From Ectobius pallidus (lineage: Eukaryota > Arthropoda > Insecta > Blattodea > Ectobiidae), in the NCBI GenBank assembly GCA_964059195.1, contig CAXKWD010000006.1:70573073-70637072 (forward strand): a stretch of DNA of 64,000 nt. The letters are read 5' to 3'. The notes beneath the pieces were generated by a model. It saw only the letters and a list, made by a program, of their open reading frames with translations. It had not been told where the DNA came from and did not search any database. Below are positions 58,703-64,000 of this stretch, piece after piece (position 1 is the stretch's first letter; each line of letters begins with the position of its first letter). A program made the translations under genes and the position numbers.

Positions 58703-60497
58703 CGCCCGGTTTCATCGACAGGGGTTAAGAATTAACCCCGGGTTACACGTTCTAAACTCTCGATTTGACGAAAATTTTGTTTCATCGACACGAGTTAGTT
58801 TTAACCCCTTGGGTTAAGTTAACCCTACCTTCCCTTGGGTTAAAAGCCTAACTCGGGGCTAAAATGGCTTCGAAGTGAGCTGATTCCTCAAACTTGCACT
58901 CTCCAAGGGTATTAAGCAATTGATACAGAATTGCTGTATTTCCCTATCGTCCCGGAAATAAATTTAAAAGTTTAATAATAGCATTGTTTTATCAATAATA
59001 ATGTTACAAGTATTAGTAATAATAATAAACAAGGAAATCTGTTATTTTCACGGGTTCCTGGGAGTTCCTTCTCCCGGCAGTTATTGCAACGAGTCCCGGT
59101 AACTGAGCAAGCGCACAGTCCGCAAAAATATTAGGCCTATACAGACGTATTCCTATTCCGTGAATCCTGCTTAATTCTATTCAGATACTGTTCTAATTTC
59201 TCCTATTTGATCAAACTTCTCAGAAAGCATGCCTACGTACTTTCTTGGTATTTATTCAACACAGAACTTGTTTCCTTAAAATTAATTACAATTTTACATA
59301 CAGTGCTTCTGTCCGAGATCGGAATATCGGGGTATATTACGAATTTTCTCCGCACTTTACCAAGATCATCTTTTCTGAAATACGTATGTACCAAAATATT
59401 TGTCATAGAATTGCCTACTGAGGAGGAAATTGAACAGAATTAGGTTCACAGATGAAGAATGCGTGTGTTTAGGCCTAAAATCAGATTTCTAAGAAAGTGT
59501 CACGACAACGCTTCTAGCTCCAGTAATGTACAAGTTAGCACAATAATATCTGATTTTCATAGGTAATGGCCTAGGTAACTTTGAGAAATTTAACAAACCT
59601 ATCCCTTTGTACTGCCCAGTACATTTAAGACAATACAAGCTATTTCAAAAGTTAATAAGTAGGCCTACAAATATTCCGTTTTCTATTAATTGTCACAATA
59701 ATTTAATTCCCTCCTATAATAGCGTATTTTTTCACGCGCAGTTTCCTGATTAAGATTTTCAGTCTCCTGTTCCATTTTTATTAATTAAAACTTATTCCAT
59801 ACGCATATTTCTTTTGTGGAGAGTTTCTCTGTCTTGGAAGTTATCACAGCTGGCCTACTGTAAGGGAGCAGAAGAGTTCAGTGACCTTCGAAGTCAGCTG
59901 ATTTCTCAAACTAGCACTCTCCAAGGGCAAATATACATTTCCGATGTATAAATGACACTTGGAAGAAGAAGACAAAATAAAGAAGAATGTGTGAAAACAG
60001 ATTAATGCTGTAGTTTATTGTATGGTATAATTATTACAGACAAATAATTAATGGACTGAAGAAAACGTTATAATCACAAACAGGACCATGTTAATGCTAT
60101 TAAACTCCCTCGTCATTTTCTTCCAAGCATCATCCTTCTCTTTGACTGACTTGTACTTCGTCACAAACGGAATTAGTAGAGACTTTTTGAAATAATTGAT
60201 AAGTTTGTCCATCGATTTCTCTTTTAATGTCTTCCATTTTCGTGTATGACGTCATTCGCCACTACAGAAAACAAAAGAACCGCGTAATTAAGTGCATTCA
60301 TAAAAACGAATTTTCAGTCACTGCCTTCTAGATTACTACTGTTCCTATTTCCTGCGAGGGTTAAAATGGTGTTAGTTAACCCTCTGCCGAAAAAGCATGG
60401 TGAAACGCGTGAGTCACAAGGACGAGTTAAAATTTTTGCCCGAGGTTAACAAACTCGGGGTTAGTGTATTTTTAACCCCTGTCGATGAAACCGGGCG
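58703..60497. mobile_element. PIF/Harbinger-type element, TAA target duplication
   Basis: TIRs begin CGCCCGGTTTCATCGACAGG and GGTTAA on the left and the inverse on the right, with TAA flanking at 58700-58702 and 60498-60500. TTAACCC-type strings crowd the first and last 200 bp. An internal duplication, CTCAAACTTGCACTCTCCAA (about 58889) and CTCAAACTAGCACTCTCCAA (about 59908), suggests rearrangement. At 1795 bp no nuclease frame is left, but a Myb/SANT-like fragment is. Confidence 0.85.
60088..60235 (-). pseudogene. Myb/SANT-like fragment of a Harbinger accessory protein
   Basis: The minus strand encodes MDKLINYFKKSLLIPFVTKY and KSVKEKDDAWKKMTREFNSI, which fit the conserved end of Myb/SANT-like DNA-binding domains (KxxxWxxIxxEFN). 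Harbinger elements encode such a protein to bring the nuclease to the TIRs. Here only about 45 codons remain, without the first helices of the domain. Its position between Harbinger TIRs supports the call. Confidence 0.6.
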
Positions 60498-60500
60498 TAA

Positions 60501-60941
60501 GATGCGTGTACATTGGCCTACTCCATATAACCTCTCAAACGTATCATATATTTTACAATGTAGTATGATCGCAGGCTCCGGCAGCTTCAGTTAACATTCA
60601 AATCTTCTTTGGTTCCCGATGGCATCCGCGTCATGTTTAAAAGGTTTACCTTTTATTTCGTATGATTTTATTTTGTTTACTGTTTATTTTAATTCTCAGG
60701 CGCTGTTTGGGTCGTTTGCTTTCCTTAGAATCCTTATTTTTAAAAATCATTATTCTTTTTACTGTCTCTTTTATTATACATGTTTCAAAGCCCTATTACT
60801 TATGTTTATATTTTCATTTTGGAATACTAAGGTACTCATGAATGAAAAGTCTACAGTCTAAGCGTGTAAGCCTAAGTGAATTGGCCTAAATAAATAGAGA
60901 TAATCGGGGTTTTCTTTACAGTTTACTTGAACACTGTGATC
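60501..60941. other. Unannotated interval
   Basis: An 80-codon hydrophobic ORF at 60619-60861 is F/L/I-rich from AT-rich DNA and is not supported as a gene. Confidence 0.55.
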
Positions 60942-60950
60942 AAAGTTGCT

Positions 60951-61307
60951 CGCTCGCTCTGTCCTATATTCCCAGTGTCGGGGCGAAGGGCCTCCAATTG
61001 GAGGTTTCTGATACCTATTTGAATTTTGTTACGCTTATTTTCCGAGAGAGGGCAGAGGAACAGGTGGTAAGCCCATCGCCTCACAACCCCAAAGAAAACT
61101 AAGGTATTACTTGGACGTGAAAGGCCGGGAAATTTTGTCCAGAGGCTCTAATTTAGGCTTGGAGTTCTTTAACGTGCCGTAAATCTACGACACGGGCCTC
61201 CCAGCTTAAAGTCCCTCCCGGAGGACTCCGTGCCCGGATTTTTACGTCCGGAAAAATCCATCGACCGCGGCCGGGTTTGATCCCGCGACCTGCGGATCCA
61301 GAGGCGG
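60951..61307 (-). mobile_element. SINE family S, copy 4, 9-bp target duplication
   Basis: Well-preserved body with all blocks of copy 1 and a partial tRNA-like head including the B box (GGGATCAAACCC on the minus strand). The head is cut before the A box. Flanked by AAAGTTGCT at 60942-60950 and 61308-61316. Least decayed copy with copy 1, so probably younger. Confidence 0.9.
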
Positions 61308-61316
61308 AAAGTTGCT

Positions 61317-64000
61317 AGAAAAATGGAAATTTAATTTTCAAGAGTAATACGAAATCAAAATAAAGTAGTCACCAATAAAATGTAAATATTGTTACTCCGC
61401 TACGGTTTGAGAAGGGTTTTCTCCTGTTCGTTATTAACTTTTCCGCGAAATAATTAAGCGTTTATTAAAAGACATTTAGAGCCATTCTTTACAAACGAAA
61501 TCTGTTCCAGTGTTTTAAAATTAAAAAAGAGAACTTTCATTTAAAATTAATTAACACAGGATCGATTAACATGGAATTAAAAAGTTTAATTTCACTCTAT
61601 TGTTTTAAAGAATAGTATGAGGAGTTTGGAAGAATGCAGGCAGTGAGGGCGGTGCGAAATATTACTCCATTCCACACTTTTGTCCCATTACCACTGTGAC
61701 ATGGGATAATTTCTATCCAAGCCTTCTCGTTCCACTCAGGGGTCTGCGAATTTAAAGAGAAAAAGACACCTTATTCATTCCTAACGAACTGTACGTAGAA
61801 TAAAGAAAAAGCAATTATTAAAAAAACTCTCTTGTGATAATAAGCATACAAAACAAACTATAAAAACGTGTATCTCAAGCAGGCTTTCATGTTTTTGTGT
61901 ATTCTCGCGTATTCTTCTTCATGTTGTGAAAGAATATAACAGCTGGTTAGTTATTTCCAGTTATTTAAACGAAACCGTCGAGCATCGTGCTCAATAGGCA
62001 GATGTTTTTCTAAAACAATTCTTTCCTAATGGGATGTACTTATTCTTAAAAGTAAACACATTTTAATGAAGGAATGCGACATGGAATATTTTGAGAAAGC
62101 AGATGGATTGAAAGACCCCGTTAAAACAGATAATTCGTAATAGGCAGAAACATCCTAGAAGAAAATAATATAGTATTATCAAAATGCAAAGGCTTTAAAA
62201 GTTGTGTAAGCAGTTTACAGGACTATGAGGTCGTGTCCTAGATTTCCAAAACAAGGAGTCTCGCCCGCTGCTGTGGCGGACATCTTCAGTGGTTGCTGGT
62301 TCGTTGACTACTTTAACCAATAATGAACCCGGCAGCAGAGTGAGTCTACCGGAACGAAATGCTTTAGTCGAAATCTGGCACACGTAATGTTCTAGCATAA
62401 CTCTAAAAATGCCAACCACAGCAGTAGGTGAGATGTCAGGTTTTGGAAATCAGGTAACTTTAAGCCCTTGTGGTCACCGGTTATCATCTGGCCGTCATTA
62501 TTATCTTCATCCCATCCTCGCCTTGTTTGAAGTGAGTGTGAGTGTGTGAATGGTGTGTCTCGTCCTACGTGTTCGTGTTGTCTCGGAGGTGGCCCCCGCA
62601 TTGGGCCGATCACTCATCCGGGGAGGTCCTCCATGTCCTTCTCTGGTCAAAATAGTATGCATGTGATCCAAAGATAATCCCTCTCCCGACAGGTCGCTGC
62701 CCTATTAGGCCCGGGAGGCTTATGTCGCTTAAATGTCCCTAAAAGGGAGAGGAGAAAGTAAGGTGAAGAGAGAGAGAGAGAGAGAGAGCTAGAGAATATC
62801 TCATTGGAGGAGGGAAAATTTATATGTCGTTGAAGACAAATTAAGAGGAAGGTAGTCCCAATAATTACATAAATTCCGTAGAATCCTGTAGATACAGGGT
62901 TTGTGAATGATTAGACCTAGAAGATAAAGAAGATAAGAACGACAACACAAGCTGATATAAAAGTAGCAAGGTCTACGTTGGATCGGAAGTATGTCTACGT
63001 TAAGAGTTATTTATGTCACCTTATTTCATAGGCGAAGGAACGATTGACCTTAAAAATCATATCACAAAGGACAGATGAACTTACCGTAAAATAACTTACG
63101 GGTTCCAATAAAGTGACTTAAGCAATGGTATTTTTGAAGGTGAATTTTTTAAAGTTGAGATCACTTGCTTCCCTAGATTTTGGTTTGTTCTTACCCTTTA
63201 CTCCAATATAACGTGACATTTAGCGATGTGAGGAGCTCGCCCCGTTAGTCTGCCATTTCCTAGCAGTGAGGCTGACGATACAAAAATGTGTTCCGCCTAC
63301 CATTATAATCACTAGGTGTAACATTTCAGACAATATACGTATGGGTTAATATTCCCCGGATGACCCTCCAGATGGTACAAGGTTACGACCTACATAAATT
63401 CATATCTTAAATCTGTTTAGCTGAATTATATTAATTTTATGGAACGTTTATGTCAGTAAAGTCACACACCTGTCTTGAAGATTTACTCGCCTAATTTTGT
63501 TAAGCTTTGAATTGAACACACTAGAAAATCTTTATTATAATTTCCGTCAAGACAAAGAATACCTGTAATGTAGTTTAATATGCATGAATAATTTATGCTA
63601 TATGAAAAAATGAAATGGTCATAGACAATATTACGTAAACATAAAACCAAATAGACGTTTTGAAAAATAAATTGATATGAAATATTTTATGAAAAAAATA
63701 AAGGCTAGATTACGATGATAAGTGTGTGGGTATATCATACGCGTACACTATATTGATAAGTATGGGTTTCTTTGGTGTTAGCCCGTAAGTATGGCCGGTG
63801 CGCCAGAAGTTTTTCATATTTGTAAATCAACCAGACATGGGAGTATCTCAGTTACACGTGGATTGAAGAAGTAGATTATGAAGTTAGAAACTGGTTATAT
63901 TAGTTTCTCTCTATCCTTTTCCAGGTAGCATTTAGACTAGTAAAATAAATTAAAAAAATCATCCTGATATGAACGCTACTAGACACTGATTTTTCGCTTG
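61317..64000. other. Unannotated interval to the window end
   Basis: No supported gene. At about 62220-62440 the minus strand has ACCACTGAAGATGTCCGCCA and GCGGGCGAGAC, reminiscent of Penelope-like terminal regions but too short to call. A (GA)n microsatellite lies at 62767-62788. The last kilobase has no structure that I recognise. Confidence 0.5.
62767..62788. repeat. (GA)n microsatellite
   Basis: Eleven uninterrupted GA units. Confidence 0.95.

Larger units (their letters stand above)
1662..59667. repeat. Over-represented palindromic octamer TAGGCCTA (27 sites)
   Basis: Counted by eye, TAGGCCTA starts at 1662, 5117, 7912, 11752, 11799, 11964, 14540, 15567, 25405, 30642, 31084, 31247, 31771, 32286, 33863, 35514, 39580, 40135, 44531, 49210, 53720, 56168, 56825, 58478, 59132, 59470 and 59660. 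With equal bases about one is expected in 64 kb, and fewer in AT-rich DNA. Six sites extend to the 10-bp palindrome GTAGGCCTAC. Sites lie both inside and outside transposons. No known factor is assigned. Confidence 0.9.

Noticed and set aside
62220..62440. Penelope-like terminal region
   Set aside because: Only a CTGAAGATG...GCGAGAC resemblance; no coding sequence, no second copy and no ends.

Overview
The window is AT-rich eukaryotic DNA, almost certainly from an arthropod and most likely an insect. The evidence is the density of decayed non-LTR retrotransposons, tRNA-derived SINEs, Tc1/mariner, PIF/Harbinger, hAT, Helitron and Penelope-like sequences, the many triplet microsatellites, and the absence of any long uninterrupted ORF outside transposon coding sequence. 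The reverse-transcriptase relics at 1-1524 and 38318-40230 resemble, from memory, proteins predicted in very large numbers from cockroach genomes. A large polyneopteran genome is therefore my best guess, but that is inference. I find no host gene, exon chain, rRNA or functional tRNA that I can support; the window reads as intergenic or deep intronic DNA.

Layout. 1-1.5 kb: reverse-transcriptase relic running in from the left edge. 5.2-6.75 kb: 5'-truncated LINE split by an internally deleted mariner-like element. 8.9-9.5 kb: another LINE 3' fragment. 11.3-11.75 kb: Helitron-type 3' ends. 14.0-14.6 kb: deleted Tc1-like element followed by a decayed tandem array. 15.6-16.95 kb: LINE relic with an (ATT)n tail. 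18.2-19.7 kb: Penelope-like element split by an 895-bp inverted-repeat element. 19.7-20.35 kb: Tc-like relic. 20.55-22.79 kb: a 2.24-kb foldback palindrome carrying mirrored tandem arrays. 23.8-28.3 kb: Kolobok-like, hAT and Tigger/pogo-like non-autonomous elements. 31.1-32.3 kb: Harbinger-like element with nested inverted repeats. 33.0-35.95 kb: tRNA-like foldback and two SINEs with target-site duplications. 36.6-37.5 kb: more Kolobok-like copies. 38.3-40.2 kb: LINE interrupted between the Ala and Tyr codons before its catalytic motif. 44.7 kb: SINE. 47.8-48.9 kb: tRNA-Lys-like relic and a zinc-finger/hAT relic. 49.8-50.4 kb: Harbinger relic. 52.3-55.7 kb: a second SINE family and two long inverted repeats. 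55.8-56.6 kb: Helitron with both ends. 58.7-60.5 kb: Harbinger element with a Myb/SANT-like fragment. 60.95-61.3 kb: SINE. The remainder is unannotated AT-rich DNA.

Nothing here acts as a pathway. The coherent story is insertion history: at several loci, removing the inner element plus one target-site copy rejoins the coding frame or motif of the outer element, which fixes the order of insertion. The most unusual sequence-level signal is the palindrome TAGGCCTA: I count 27 copies by eye where about one or fewer is expected, inside and outside transposons.
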